The notes below the pieces were generated by a model, which ran no database searches, was not told where the DNA came from, and saw only the letters and a program-made list of their open reading frames with translations. Positions 43,504 through 55,539 of a stretch of DNA of 64,000 nucleotides are shown here, one piece after another (positions within the stretch are counted from its first letter, which is position 1; every line of letters starts with the position of its first letter). Position numbers and translations under genes: made by a program. Source of the stretch: Pomphorhynchus laevis (lineage: Eukaryota > Acanthocephala > Palaeacanthocephala > Echinorhynchida > Pomphorhynchidae); NCBI GenBank assembly GCA_012934845.2, contig WNNJ02000624.1, positions 1 through 64,000 on the forward strand, given 5' to 3'.

Positions 43504-43745
43504 CAAGTTTTTCGAGTCCCACAACGCAATAATGTCAAATCTACTCTTAGTTTATCAAACATTTTGAAACAGAACTGTATGTCTTTTAACAGTATAACTA
43601 TACAGTGTTTCTTCGTACAAGCACATCACGACAGGCAATAGACAGCCCTCATATACAGCCAATCGGAAGCGTGATTGATTGAACAAGCGAGTGCCTGAGA
43701 AACTGGAGGACGGGGATGTATCTGAAGCAGTCCGATTGTTAGGCA

Positions 43746-45240
43746 GTGATGACTCCTTTCTCGTCCCTGTCAGGAGACATTAGAGCTTCTTCGAGACCAA
43801 CAACTGCATGTATCGTGCCCCCTAATGAGGCACAACGCGACATCCACACCTCGGAGAGTTCTATAGAAATTTCCAACCCATCGTCTGTTGCCCTAATTTA
43901 CACCCAAGTTGCTAGCGTCAGTGATTTCGAAGTAGATCCCCAGAGCGTCCCTACTTTCACCAGAATGGTATCGTGCGAATCCGTAACACATGCAATAAAT
44001 TCATTCCCTTCTGCATCGACAGGGGGTCCAGACGGATTAGCACCTCTTCACTTAAAGGACCTTATATGCCCGTTCGCCTGCATTACGGGTAATAACCTTT
44101 CACTTTTAATAGTTGCTTTCACACGATTAGTGGTGACAGGCAATATATCAGAGCATATTCGTCGCATCTTCTTTGGCGCCCGTCTAATCGCTCTACGGAA
44201 GAAATCAGGAGGCGTGCGACCCATCACCATCGGCTGCTCCTTCCGTCGTCTGACTGGTAAAATTGTAGCTCGACACGCATCCAAATTATTAGCAACTCAC
44301 TTTATATCACACCAGTTTTGGTTGGAATTCGCGGCAGGGCCGAAGCCACAGTCCACACCGCCTGTCACTTCTTGGATAACATGTCGTTCCAGGATCCGCC
44401 ATGATCAAGATGGACGTCTCCAACGCGTTCAATTGCCTAAAGAGGTCGGATATGCTGCGTCAGGTTCGTAAAGAGATCCACGTCATTTACAATTTCGTCG
44501 AAGCATGTTATGCGAACCCGACTGACCTTCTTCACAGACTAAGCATAATCGACTCGGCAGAGGGTGTTCAGCAGGGATATGATTTGAGTCCCCTCCGCTT
44601 TTCGCTCACAATATTCGAAATGTCACAACTAGGGAAATCACAAGTTCGTGTATGGTACATGGACGACTGTACTTTGGGCGGGTCAGTAAATGACACGGAA
44701 GAGGTTGTTAAAACCATCCAACTACTCGGTTCTGATCTTGGCTTGTGTTTAAATCCAAGCAAGTGTGAAATCATCGCAAAGGACATGGAGACAAGCAATC
44801 GTCTACTTGAACGGTTCCCATGATTTACCATTACAGATCACAACTAGGTCACATTACTGGGATACCCCATTGGTTCTATAGCTAGCATTGAGCAACAAAT
44901 GACAGACTTTATATTAAACCTTGAGCTCGTTAGATCTAGGATCCGGGATCTTTGGCGGCAAGATGTACGGTTCCTTCTAAGGAACTGTTTCAATCTCACA
45001 AAATTATCTTACTTCCTCCGATGAACTCCGTCTTTTCTCAGAGATTCAGTGACTAAATATGACGGTTCGTTACGCAAGATCCTTCTGGTCGTACTTAACT
45101 TACCTATATTCAACACGGCATGGAAGCAGGCAACCCTACCAATCAAGTGTGGTGGCCTAGGAGTTTGCACTGTTAAGGATAAGATGCTCCCTGCCTACAT
45201 ATCATCTCATATCTCAACCGCTAAACTCACGCGTAAAATT
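43746..45240 (+). pseudogene. RLE LINE, reverse transcriptase
   Basis: FPSASTGGPDGLAPLHLKDL, LIALRKKSGGVRPITIGCSF, RRLTGKIVARHAS (44000-44280); frameshift; MIKMDVSNAFNCLKRSDML (motif A), SAEGVQQGYDLSPLRFSLTI (motif B, where GDPL is usual), VWYMDDCTLGG (catalytic YMDD) to 44823; then LLGYPIGSIASIEQQMTDF, and AWKQATLPIKCGGLGVCTV (thumb). Motif B has GYDLSP in place of GDPLGP, an unusual change that may be decay. Confidence 0.75.
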
Positions 45241-45499
45241 CTAGCTTGCCCGAGTGATCGACCGATCGAGCTGAATCCACAACTCCTATATGAGGCAATC
45301 CTTTCCCTGGACAGAGATTTCTTTGGAGGATGTTCCGTCGGGAAATGTTTCCCAAAAACGATGGCCCTATTTGGTTTATCACAAACTAATGCAAAAAGTA
45401 TTGTCCGAAGTTACTACTTCGCAGTATCGTACTCGTATTTTAGTATCCGCATCCCCGCATTTGGGTAGCTTTCTCTTCGCCCTCCCAATCTCATCAGTT

Positions 45500-46110
45500 G
45501 GAAATCGATTGGATGACCAGTGTATCTATCGCGGTTACGTTGCGACCAGGCATTCATTTTCACCAACTCTACGCATGCAAATGTAAGACAATGACGGCAT
45601 TCCCAGAGGTACATGGCCTTGATTGCCAACGCAGCATATCTCGACACAGCCGACACGCCGAAGTCAGTAACATCATAAGGATGACCCTGGTGGATGCGAA
45701 CATTCCGAGTCGGCTTGATCCCATCGGAATCTCTCGTGATGATGGAAGCCGTTCAGATGGTGTCACAGTCGTCCCGTGGTCGGCCGGTAAGTGGTTGGTA
45801 TGGGATGTCACCTTCATAAATACCCTGGCGAGTTACCAGGTCTCTGCAACCAATCACGCATGAGCAGCCGCCGAGCTAGCCGAATTAAGAAAACGGCAAA
45901 AAATATTCAGAACTGAACGATCGCATATACTCATTTACGCCAGTCGCCATATAGACTCACGAATAGATCAGCACCGAGTCACTGGTTTTCTTAGAAAAGT
46001 TGGACCAACTCCTCAAGCGTGCGAGCGGGGGAACAGCGTGTCACGTCGTTAAGGTTCCAACGTGTGAGCATGACAGTCCAGAGAGAAAATGCTGCGTGCA
46101 TCATATAGAT
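45500..46110 (+). pseudogene. RLE LINE, restriction-like endonuclease domain
   Basis: CKCKT..HGLDCQRSISRHSRH is the Cys/His knuckle before the nuclease. ANIPSRLDPIGISRDDG, SRSDGVTVVPWSAGKWLVW and DVTFINTLASY carry the nuclease core (usually RPDG..  WD.T; here SDG replaces PDG). Past a stop the frame continues with RSHILIYASRHIDS and VSMTVQRENAACI, the normal C-terminus. Confidence 0.7.
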
Positions 46111-46493
46111 CATGGAAAATAAAGAGGAATTTTGGAATTCCATGAAGTCTGACCTTATCAAGAGATAAAACCTCAATGTAATACTGATTTGTACAAAGAA
46201 TCGATGTTTGTTTAACAATTAATTTGACTGTTAATCATGTGAAATGAACATATTTTGGATTTTAAAAATAAAATGATTATTGTCTTTATTTATATTTTAC
46301 TACTTTCTCTTTGATGGTATTTTTATAGTAACCTAGTTTAAAATGTGCATTTATTAAATTATTTAAATGATTTTGACGAAAGCCAATATCGTTACAAATT
46401 GTTGCAATTCTTAAAATTTCATTATTTAACGTATTATTATAGGTATAAGGAAATGAAACTTTAAAATCTGATGAATTTTTATTTTATATTTAC

Positions 46494-46705
46494 GTGGCCC
46501 TACCGCACATCATCTTCAGAATAATTTTATGTATTATTTTCAAATTTTTTAATATATTATATTTAATATTATATGGTATGCAAGAATATTTATGCAAACA
46601 TATATTTGTAAATTTAAATATGCTATTTTTACGATATAAATTAAAAGTAGTTTTAATTGATAATAATTTAATGTTCATATCTATATATACCTTCTTTATC
46701 ATCAA
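46494..46705 (+). repeat. Dispersed repeat B, copy 2
   Basis: + strand counterpart of 2692-2985: LYLILYGMQ and VNLNMLFLRYKLKVVLIDNN. AT-rich; function unknown. Confidence 0.4.
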
Positions 46706-47815
46706 TTCATGGATTCCTGCAACATGGGAGTCTTCTATTGTTGTGCCAATAACTAAAAAACAGTCAGTGACTTCTTTTTTGATTTACACCCTATCAGTTT
46801 GACCAATGTTTCCCTAAATTACTAGAACAAAGTATTGTCAAAAGGCTACTTGAGCATCTAAACTTAACCGCATTCGTACAGATTCTCAACAGGGATATAG
46901 ACAAGGCCGTTAATGTCTATCTAACTTGCTTACCGATAGAGAGAGTTGGATGGAAGCACTAAGCTCGGGATTTTCTTTCGACATCGTATTTATAAATTCT
47001 TCGAAAACCTTTATTCGTGTTCCAATTTTAATACACTACTGCGTCCCTCGTGCGATCTGTTCTTGGATTAAAAAAATCTTTCATTTTTCTGAACTCTGAA
47101 CACTAGTTCCCTGAACACTAGTTCAGAAAACCCGGAACACTAATCAGAAACCCTAGTTTTCTGAACACTAGGTCCGCTATTATTCATCACACCTTAACGA
47201 TTTACTTTTACGTATTGATGATGATCTTACGTATTCGCTGATGATCTTAAAATTTGGAGTGTATACGAGATGTTGATGACTGTAAATCTTTACAGACAGA
47301 CTTAGATCGAGTGCATGATTGGTGTCACTCTACTAGATTACATCTTAACGTTGAAAAGAATCGATGGATAAAAATTCAGTAATTTTACATATCATATCGG
47401 CGATGTTTTTCTCACCGAAGTATCACATCATAGAGATTTAGGAATTATCGTGCAGGCATTATTAAAAACTTAACTTAATAGTGAAAGAGCAATTAAAAGC
47501 GCTACTTGTGCACCATATATTGTAACTCATTTCTTAAGATCATCACTGATGTCTTTAGAAATTTGATTAACACGTTGGTTCGTCCGCATTTCGAGTATGC
47601 AATTCAAGCTTCTTTCCCAGTCGCCAAGCAAGAAAAGACAGATATAGAGTCAATCCTAAGGCGAGGTTCTCGTTTATGTTCAAATGCGAGATTGAATTAT
47701 GCATCTCGATTAGATTTGCTTAGAATTCAGCCATCATCACAATTTTTGTTATTTGACTTCATAGGAATGTATGAATGCACTTGTACACCGGTTGGACCGT
47801 TATCCGATTGATTCG
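46690..47815 (+). pseudogene. CR1-like LINE reverse transcriptase, heavily decayed
   Basis: IPATWESSIVVPITKKQ (RT domain 1), ISLTNVS, then YVFADDLKIWSVYE (catalytic FADD, about 47224-47260), SLQTDLDRVHDWCHSTRLHL, and a C-terminal frame with LINTLVRPHFEYAIQASFPV and NYASRLDLLRIQP. Stops and shifts between all blocks. Confidence 0.7.
47088..47172. repeat. Short tandem repeat in the decayed RT
   Basis: Four imperfect copies of CTGAACACTAGTTC with partial inverted forms; replaces the RT motif B region. Confidence 0.6.
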
Positions 47816-47940
47816 ATCACATTACGTTTATCGATTTTGAGAGGTCACAGCAAAACCGTATATAAAACAATAATAATACAAATTAACGTGGCAAATGCGT
47901 ACAGGCTGCACGCTTACAAGTCCACTAAAAAATGAAAAAG

Positions 47941-48474
47941 TCAAGCAGATAAATTGTTTAAATTGGATCGGATTTGGCGTTTGAAGCACTGCAGGGAAGT
48001 TGATTGTCGTATATGAATGGGCAGATTATTCCACAATAGAGGAGCAGCCACCAGGAAGGAGCGGAGTCCAAAGGAGGTAGAGTAGTTTGGGACATGTAAA
48101 AGAAGGGAATTACAGGAACGCAAGGAACAGTAAACAGGACGAGAATTATCAAGAAAAGGAAGGTTGAGAAATGAAGGTGTATGAAAAGTTACAAGACGGA
48201 AAGCAACGAGAAGACGAATTTGAACACCACAGTAAATTGTAGGCAAATCGAGAGAAGCAAGATGGTAGGATGTATGATCAAAACGACGAAGACAGAGGAG
48301 AATTCGGACGGCTGCGTTGACGATTCTTTGTAGGGGAAGAAGAGTGGATTTAGGTGACTTGGAAAATAGACTAAGACAATAATAGAGTCTAGAAAAAAGG
48401 AGAGAAAATATGAGAGTTATACAAGAAGGGAAATCGATCAATCTACGAACTTGACGGAGATTGCGGAGTATCAA
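47941..48474 (-). pseudogene. CR1-like LINE RT C-terminal region
   Basis: 177 codons open: VRRLIDFPSCITLIFSLLFS, LLPLQRIVNAAVRILLCLRR, HVPNYSTSFGLRSFLVAAPL, LWNNLPIHIRQSTSLQCFKR, the usual FR..aP.lWN.LP..iR....l..FKr tail of CR1-clade ORF2. Confidence 0.8.
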
Positions 48475-48589
48475 GGTAGATGAGCGTACTTTATCTCTAA
48501 CGAAAGGTTTAAGTGAAAGTCGGTTGTCGAAATGGAAGCCTAGGAAAACGAGATTATCAACGATAGGAAGAATTGTAGAATTAATTTAT

Positions 48590-49423
48590 ACGGAGGGAGG
48601 TTCTAAGCCGAGGCGTCGATGTAGGATCCACATAATTTTGGATTTATCAGGATTCAGAGAAAGGCGAAGTGAAGAAATATGATTGGAAATTGAGACAAGA
48701 CAGCTGGAAACAGAAACACTAAGATAATAAATACGATAAGCATGTGCGTGATCATAGATAAGAATGTCATCAGCATATTGCAAAACATGGAAGTTAAATT
48801 TATGAGAAATCGAAGACAAATCACAGAGAAGAAGAGAGAAAAGTATAGGGCCTAATACGGAGCCTTGTGGAACACCGGACGGAATGGACGAAGGATGGGA
48901 GAGAGAAGAGTTAGAATATACGCGAAATGTACGGTTTGATAGATATAAAGAAAACCATGATACAGTGGGTAAAGAGAAGCCATAATCATGACGAAGGCAA
49001 TGGAGAAGAATCGAGTGATCGACGATGTCAAAAACAGACGATAGATCAAGAGAAACTATGACACTACATAATTTATAATCACGCGATCATCGGCGTATTG
49101 CATGACGTTAAAGCAGAAAGGTTTGATAAACGGGGATCGATCGACAATCAGTAGAGAGAAAAATAGAGACTCGGGGCTGAACCTTGTGGGACCCTGAAAA
49201 AAATAGGGATGGTAAGGGATGATGAATTAGAACAGTCGCGAAAGGAACGGTCAGATAGATATGAGGCGAACCATGCTACGGAGGAGGAAGAAAATCCGTA
49301 ATCACAACGAAGGCGAGAAAGGAGGAAGTGGTCAACAATGTCAAAGGCGGAGAAGTCGAGGGAGATGAGAACACTATATAGAGCCTTGTCTCGAGAAATG
49401 AGTAAGTCGTTGTAAATTTTCAT
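48590..49423 (-). pseudogene. CR1-like LINE RT palm, two consecutive copies
   Basis: Copy 1 (49423-49070): KALYSVLISLDFSAFDIVDH, RVPQGSAPSLYFSLY, then FNVMQYADDRV. Copy 2 (about 49070-48590): VSLDLSSVFDIVDH, SGVPQGSVLGPILFSLLL, FNFHVLQYADDILIYDHA, LRLSLNPDKSKIMW. Both carry motif A, motif B and YADD, so the catalytic palm occurs twice in tandem, the second joined to the C-terminal half. Confidence 0.75.
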
Positions 49424-49590
49424 GCAGGCGATTTCTGTGGAGTGATTAGAGCGAAAAGCGGATTGGAAAGGAGATTACCGATTAGATGAGAAGAGTTAAG
49501 CGTTGATCTGTATTAAGATGAGACGTTCTAAGAGCTTAGAAAGAGTAGGGAGTAGTGAAATGGGGTGATAGCTAGAAGGAAGGGAGGGGT

Positions 49591-50873
49591 CTAGCGATTG
49601 TTTCTTAAGGAGGGGACGAACGATTGCGGATTTCCAGTGTGAAGGGAAGATAGACTGCAGATGGACGAGTTAAACAAGTTTGTAAGAAAAGGGGATATCG
49701 ATAAGCATATGGATTTAAGTATGTGGGTAGGACAGGGGATCGGCAGGTGAGGTTTTGCTGGGCAAGGACATGAGAACAGATGAGATTTCGGTAGGTGAGA
49801 CAGGGAGAAGATGAAAGAGTTCCGGAAAGAGCTTCGGTAGGTGAGGCTAAGCGAGGCGGATTGGGATAGGATGGAGACCGGGATGTGAGAGAGCAAAGTG
49901 GATACTTTGGTCTGGAAAAATGACGAATAATCATGGGCATTGATGTTGCATGGCGAAAAGGAGCGAGCTAGGATTGAGTTAAAAGTATGCCAGAGAGTCT
50001 GAGTTGAATGAAGTGATGATTTTATGCTGCCAGTGTTGCATTTGGTACGTAGTAGGTTGAGATGAGACCTGCGATGAGCAAGATAGGAATCACGGAAAGA
50101 CGGAGTGATCGAGCGTGAATTACGTCTGAGAGAGCGGTGATAGACACGAAAAGCGTGACGGAGTCGACGCTTTGAGAGTAGGAATTTGATATCAAACCAT
50201 AAGGCACGATGCAAGCGACGGTGTGGGGGGGGCTTGAAGGGCAAGAGAAGATCGAAAATGGATGTGAGTTCAGAGTCGAAAAGAAAGGCGAGATCGTAAG
50301 GAGAGGAATATGTTATTGTGGGATAGGATATAAATGATTTGAGTAAGGCAGAGCGGAGAAGGGAGAGGTCAAGATTTCTCCAAGGGCGACGTAAGATTGT
50401 AGGTGTGTGAGTAGGGGTGTGGTTGTGAGTGAGATCAAGGGCGACGAGAAAGTGATCGGATAGACCAGGATCAGAGATGGACAGTGAGGTGTAGGCAGCA
50501 AAATGATCGGGGACAGCAATGATGTCGAGTGCCCTACCAAGGATATGTGTGGGGGCAGTGGAGATGGGTTTGTAATTATAGTTGGATAGAATGTTGATGA
50601 ACTGGATGGACATGATGGAAGAGGGGCGGTCTAGGCGGGTGTTGAAGTTGCCAAGAACGATTGAAGGGATGGAAGGCAAAGAACAGTGGGGCAGAAGGTC
50701 AGCGAGTTCGGTAAAAAATAAAGAGGTAGGAACAGATGAACCAGGACGGTATACAATGGCGAGATCAAGAGTGATCGGGTTAGAAGAACGATAAGTGAGC
50801 AGTTCAAAATAGCAAGGACTAAAATGGGAGTGATTTTGCGAATAGTCGCGGGGGTGACGGGCGGATGCGACAA
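49591..50873 (-). pseudogene. CR1-like LINE endonuclease and linker
   Basis: Longest frame 50679-49591 (362 codons): MPSIPSIVLGNFNTRLDRPS (GDFN with N), RALDIIAVPDHFAAYTSLSI, DPGLSDHFLVALDL (SDH catalytic block), then a basic linker (ALWFDIKFLLSKRRLRHAFR) leading to RT. The start of the endonuclease lies in another frame (50873-50631). Confidence 0.75.
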
Positions 50874-51012
50874 TCGGAGTGCTAGGATTCGGTGAGGCAG
50901 AAGAGATCGATGGATTGCTTTGTGAATAGGTTGATGATGATATCGGATTTATTGAGAATAGATCTAGTGTTGAGGAGGCCGAGGCGGAAACCGTTTGTGG
51001 TGGTGATAGGGG

Positions 51013-51980
51013 CTAGTGGAGAAGACACATAGGGGAGATGGAGCGCCATCGAATTTTTAGACGGGTGTGGACAACTTGAAAATTTCCGTCTATGTTTCGG
51101 ATGGAGAGAGATGTTTCGCCGTTTTCCTTGCGATGGCGTTTTTTGATGAGGGCAGATGAGAGTCGAGCAAATTTGGAAGTTGTGCGATCGGGGAAAATGC
51201 GAGTGGCTAAAGAGGACATGATTTTGAATCGTTGGGAGAACAGAAGACGCGTGAGATCAATGCTTGAAAACAATTTTTAGGATAGGGGGCTGGGAAGGAT
51301 TAGATTGAGATTTATTTAGGCGGATGAATGCGACAGGAGATATGTTGTTGAAAAATGATGGTTTATCCGCAGGGACAAGATACGAAAGGATGGATCGGAA
51401 TGCGGAAACATCGTGGTCGAGACGTGCTTGTGGAGATAAAGAAGTAGAAGTAGTGATATTAGTGACGATGACGCAACGATCGCGAGAAGGAAAGCGTTTC
51501 CGTAAAGGAGGACGAGTAACGTGAGTTGGTGAGATCATGATAGGAGAGCTGGGAGTTGAGGACATCAAGGGAGTAGGTTTGACAGCGGAAGACAAAGAGG
51601 ATTTAGATAATAGAGATTGTGGTGAGCGATGTGAGGTAAGATTATGAGTGGAAGAATTATGGAGGTAATTTTGATTGAGGGATGTAGGTTTTTGAGAAAC
51701 GAGACAGAAGGGAAGATACGGGGTGTCGGGAAGTGAATACATTAGATTAGAAGTGCATGTGGTGACAGGATCAGTGGGTTGACAAAGGATATCAGAAACG
51801 ACTGGGATGGTTTGAGTGGACACGTTGGAGGTTGATATGTTCTTATAGGAGAGGTCGCGTATGAGTTTGTTGGCACAAAAGCCGCATATGAAGTCTTCTT
51901 TAGACTTACTGCTGTCGCATGTGATTGTAGTTCAGACGCTGCAGTCATGTGTCGAGCACTGTACCTGTAGTTGAGCACAG
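51013..51980 (-). pseudogene. CR1-like LINE ORF1
   Basis: Three minus frames (51978-51742, 51823-51257, 51273-51013). Contain CVIVTNITTSTSLSPQARLD, HDVSAFRSILSYLVPAD, AFIRLNKSQSNPSQPPILKI, then LLFSQRFKIMSSLATRIFPD and RTTSKFARLSSALIKKRHRK. This is the ORF1 nucleic-acid-binding pattern (viv.Ni..s....., iRLnk......ILKIvf). Frameshifted. Confidence 0.6.
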
Positions 51981-52051
51981 TTGGTGTCGGTCGTAGCTGT
52001 TTTCTTACGTCCTCCCATCAACATCCTTGTTTGTTAAAGCTGTTAAATTTG

Positions 52052-52146
52052 CTGGATTGATCTGGAACTGGATTGATCTGGAACTGGATTGGTCTGAACT
52101 GGATTGGTCTGAACTGGATTGATCTGAAACTGGATTGATCTGGACT
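52052..52146. repeat. Tandem repeat, 15-16-bp unit, six copies
   Basis: Units CTGGATTGATCTGGAA and CTGGATTGGTCTGAA. Sits just upstream (minus sense) of the CR1-like LINE ORF1, where LINE 5' UTRs carry promoter repeats. Confidence 0.9.
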
Positions 52147-52189
52147 GTATGTATATTATATCTCAAACTTTTTTAATCCGCATTCTTTA

Positions 52190-53400
52190 TGCATGCGTAT
52201 TACAATACAATTTATGAAATGCTAAGCCTAGTAAGATGGCCTTGTGCTAGAACAGTCGGTGTTCATGTGGCCTGGTCGTTCCTCCACACAACATTGATTA
52301 ATCTACTCTACGCCGTTTCCCCCTGCGTAACACGTAAACCACAATCCTCCAAACCCAAATGGTTTGACAGTGAGTTGAAGCGAGCTGCCAGAGAACGTGA
52401 TCATGAATTCCTACTATTTAAGCGTGGACTCGGAACCTTCAGATTTCATACTACCATTCGCAACAAGATACTTCTCTTAAACGTCAGAAGAAACATCAAT
52501 TCATTGCTGTCATATGTTCCTTGTCTCATGTTGATCAAAAGAGACTTTTTCAACAACTTAGCAACCGTAAGAGAGTATCGTCGTCAATCAACTGTCTGGT
52601 TGATGGTGAGCGAAAATTGGTTTCTCCTCTTTCCATTGCCAATATCCTTGCCAAGAACTTTTGTCTCACTCGCAATCGATTTTCCCTATGTGATTATAAC
52701 ATTACGATAGGCAATTCTTCTCTCCAGTACCAGGATTCTAACCTCTACTTTGACCCGCTCGATGTTCTTAATATCTTATCGAAGCTACCGGCTAAAAATA
52801 GTTCAGGTCCTGATGGTATTCCTAGTATATTATTACGCAAAGTTGCATCGAATATATATAATGGCTGTATTTGAAATAGACAACAAGATAGTATACTTAC
52901 TTTTATTGTAACGTTTAAATCCTTGTTTAAGGGATCTTTTTCAAAAAAAACTCACGTGAGCTTCTTGTTTGAAAAAGATCCATTAAACAAGGATTGAAAC
53001 GTTACAACAAAAGTAAGTATCCTATCTCGTTGTCTATTTCAAATACAACCATAATATATATACATATAGTGTTCAACATGGGAAGCTTTACACAAGATAA
53101 ATCACGTCTTAAGAGAATTGATGACTGTTCGGAAAAGTCGGGCTTTGCGTGGACACAATTTTACTTTAGCCCATCGCCGAGTTATACGCTCTAAAACTGT
53201 ACAATTTGGACACCGAATCGTAAGTAAGTGAAACCGATTAAGTAAAGAAATTGTCAACTCAAGATCGGTTTCAGCATTCAAACATAAACTTTTGTGACTT
53301 TTGTTTGTGAGTCTTTTTTTTTCTTTACTTTTTCTTTTCTTTTTTTAACAGTGCAACTGTGAGCTTTGCTCGTCTGTTTGTCGAAATAATAATAATAATA
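52190..53400 (+). pseudogene. CR1/Jockey-like LINE fragment with internal deletion and foldback insertion
   Basis: + strand: KPKWFDSELKRAARERDHEF, LLFKRGLGTF; next frame DQKRLFQQLSNRKRVSSSIN, LDVLNILSKLPAKNSSGPDG, IPSILLRKVAS (RT domain 1) to 52850. The palindrome then intervenes. From 53140, RGHNFTLAHRRVIRSKTVQF and WNRLSKEIVNSRSVSAFKHK is the RT C-terminal tail, followed by a T-rich 3' UTR and an (AAT)n tail at 53384-53400. The whole palm is gone. Confidence 0.7.
52853..53061. repeat. Foldback element, about 95-bp arms, hammerhead-like right arm
   Basis: Arms TATTTGAAATAGACAACAAG..CCTTGTTTAAGGGATC and its near-perfect inverse (about 93% by eye), spacer with CTCACGTGAG. On the + strand the right arm gives TTGAAAA (5 of 7 matches to CUGANGA), AGATCC..GGATT as stem II, then GAAACG. 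Inserted in the RT region of a LINE. Confidence 0.8.
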
Positions 53401-53467
53401 TTGGAATTTTCTATGGATCTAGACCAACTGCTTCTACCTAACATCCACTATATATATACATTATATA

Positions 53468-54077
<610 letters not shown>

Positions 54078-54079
54078 GA

Positions 54080-55310
54080 AAAAGTTCAATATTTTGTCTA
54101 ATAAACAGCATGAATTTAGAAAACATCACTTCACTTCAACTAATCTAACATTAGCACGCGAAAGCTGGTCCGGTTTTGTCGAACAAAAGGTGCCGGTTGA
54201 TGTCGTCTTTATTGATTTGTCCAAAGCTTTTGATCGGGTCGTTCATCCAATTTTACTGTGGAAACTTGGAAATTACGGATTATCAAAGCACGTTTGTCTC
54301 TGGATACGTGAATTCTTGAGTAGACGTTCCTTTGCTGTGCGAGTTGGTGAGTCTCTTTCTGAACGGTTTTATCTCACTCAATGTGTTACACAAGGCTGTA
54401 TCCCTAGTCCCACTTTGTTTAATATCCACATCAACAAAATCGCTAAAAATGTTACATGTCAGTGCCTATTATACGCCGATGACATGAAACTGTGGTGCCC
54501 TTTATTTCGTGGTTGTTCTAGCTCTCCCCTACTACAATCAGATTTGGATAAAGTTAGTAGTTGGTGTTCATCACACGGCTTAGTAATCAATGTTAGTAAC
54601 TGTCGACATATGAGAATTAGTCAATCCCGATTACCTTCCCCTTCTTATCAATTCAGCTCAACAGTTATCGAATAAGTAAATCACTTTACTGATCTAGGTG
54701 TTGTTATCTCCTCCGATTTAAAATTTTGTCTTCATTTTTCTGCGATTATTGCAAAATGCAGTAGAATTTTAGGATTTCTTCATCGAAACTTTGGATGACT
54801 TGAGCCAAAGGCTTTACGCATTGTATATTCGATTCTCTTAAAATCACACATGCTCTATGCATCTCACGCGACACATCCTCAACTGAAATCAGAATTGAGT
54901 GAATTCGACAACATTTTGAGAAGAGCCCCCTACTTGGTTCCGGCAACTCTCTTTATTCCTTATCCAGTTAGACAAGAGACGTTGGGTATAAGATCTATTG
55001 AATGTGATCTGTTGATTGCAAATCCTACACTAGTGTGGATTGCGCTCCGCGTGCCTAACCATCTGTGTAAGCAGCTGTTCTGTCTTTGTGAATCCTCAAT
55101 GTTACGTAGACACGAGCTATGTTTGAAGCATCGCTCAAAGCATCGAACCAATTGTACGACAGTGATGGATCGCATCTGTAAACGATGGAATGGATTATCA
55201 CCTGGTGTGATCAACAACTCTTCGGAATGGATTATCACCTGGTGTGATCAATAGCTCTTCTGCTGTGCAATTCAAAGAACGCCTAAAGCTTGACCTCGTG
55301 AACTCTTGAT
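54080..55310 (+). pseudogene. CR1-like LINE RT, 5' truncated
   Basis: + strand frame to 54675: FNILSNKQHEFRKHHFTSTN, VDVVFIDLSKAFDRVVHPIL (motif A), RFYLTQCVTQGCIPSPTLFN (motif B, where GVPQGSVLGP is usual), QCLLYADDMKLWCPL (catalytic YADD). Then one stop, FTDLGVVISSDLKF, and a frame 54850-55254 with LRRAPYLVPATLFIP and GIRSIECDLLIANPTLVWIA. Only a few lesions; the best preserved CR1 palm in the window. Ends in a T-rich 3' UTR and an ATAATAAT remnant near 55390. Confidence 0.8.
55187..55260. repeat. Tandem duplication, 37 bp, two copies
   Basis: GGAATGGATTATCACCTGGT unit at 55187-55223 and 55224-55260 with two substitutions. 37 bp is not a multiple of three, so it shifts the LINE frame and truncates the C-terminus. 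Confidence 0.9.
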
Positions 55311-55539
55311 GATTTTTTCCTTTTTTTCTGTTTTTTTTAATCGATGTGATGTTTCCTTACAAGCTTCAGCTCCATTGGAAGTCGACATATAATAATGAGG
55401 TGTTATTGAACCCACTGCGCCTCACATCAATCGTTTACAAAAAAATGGCTCACAGAAATTGTTCCATATAAATTGAAAATTGGATTACAGTAATTGTTTG
55501 GAAAATTGGCTTACTTATGTAGTGTTATACACAAGTCGT

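Larger units (their letters stand above)
42826..46260 (+). mobile_element. RLE-type non-LTR retrotransposon, near full length, inactive
   Basis: One + strand element: N-terminal zinc-finger frame (43099-43503), RT (43746-45240) and a C-terminal restriction-like endonuclease (45500-46110). Its 5' end shares TTTGAGAGATAAATAACAC with 2538-2556. At least five frame breaks. Confidence 0.75.
47885..52040 (-). mobile_element. CR1-like LINE, nearly full length, with duplicated RT palm
   Basis: Minus order: 5' region (52040-51980), ORF1 (51980-51013), endonuclease and linker (50873-49591), RT with a tandem palm duplication (49423-48590), C-terminal RT (48474-47941), 3' end CGCATTTGCCACGTTAATTT. G-rich on the + strand (C+T-rich coding strand), unlike the AT-rich flanks. 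Sister of the copies at 38890-40410 and 63310-63660. Confidence 0.8.
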
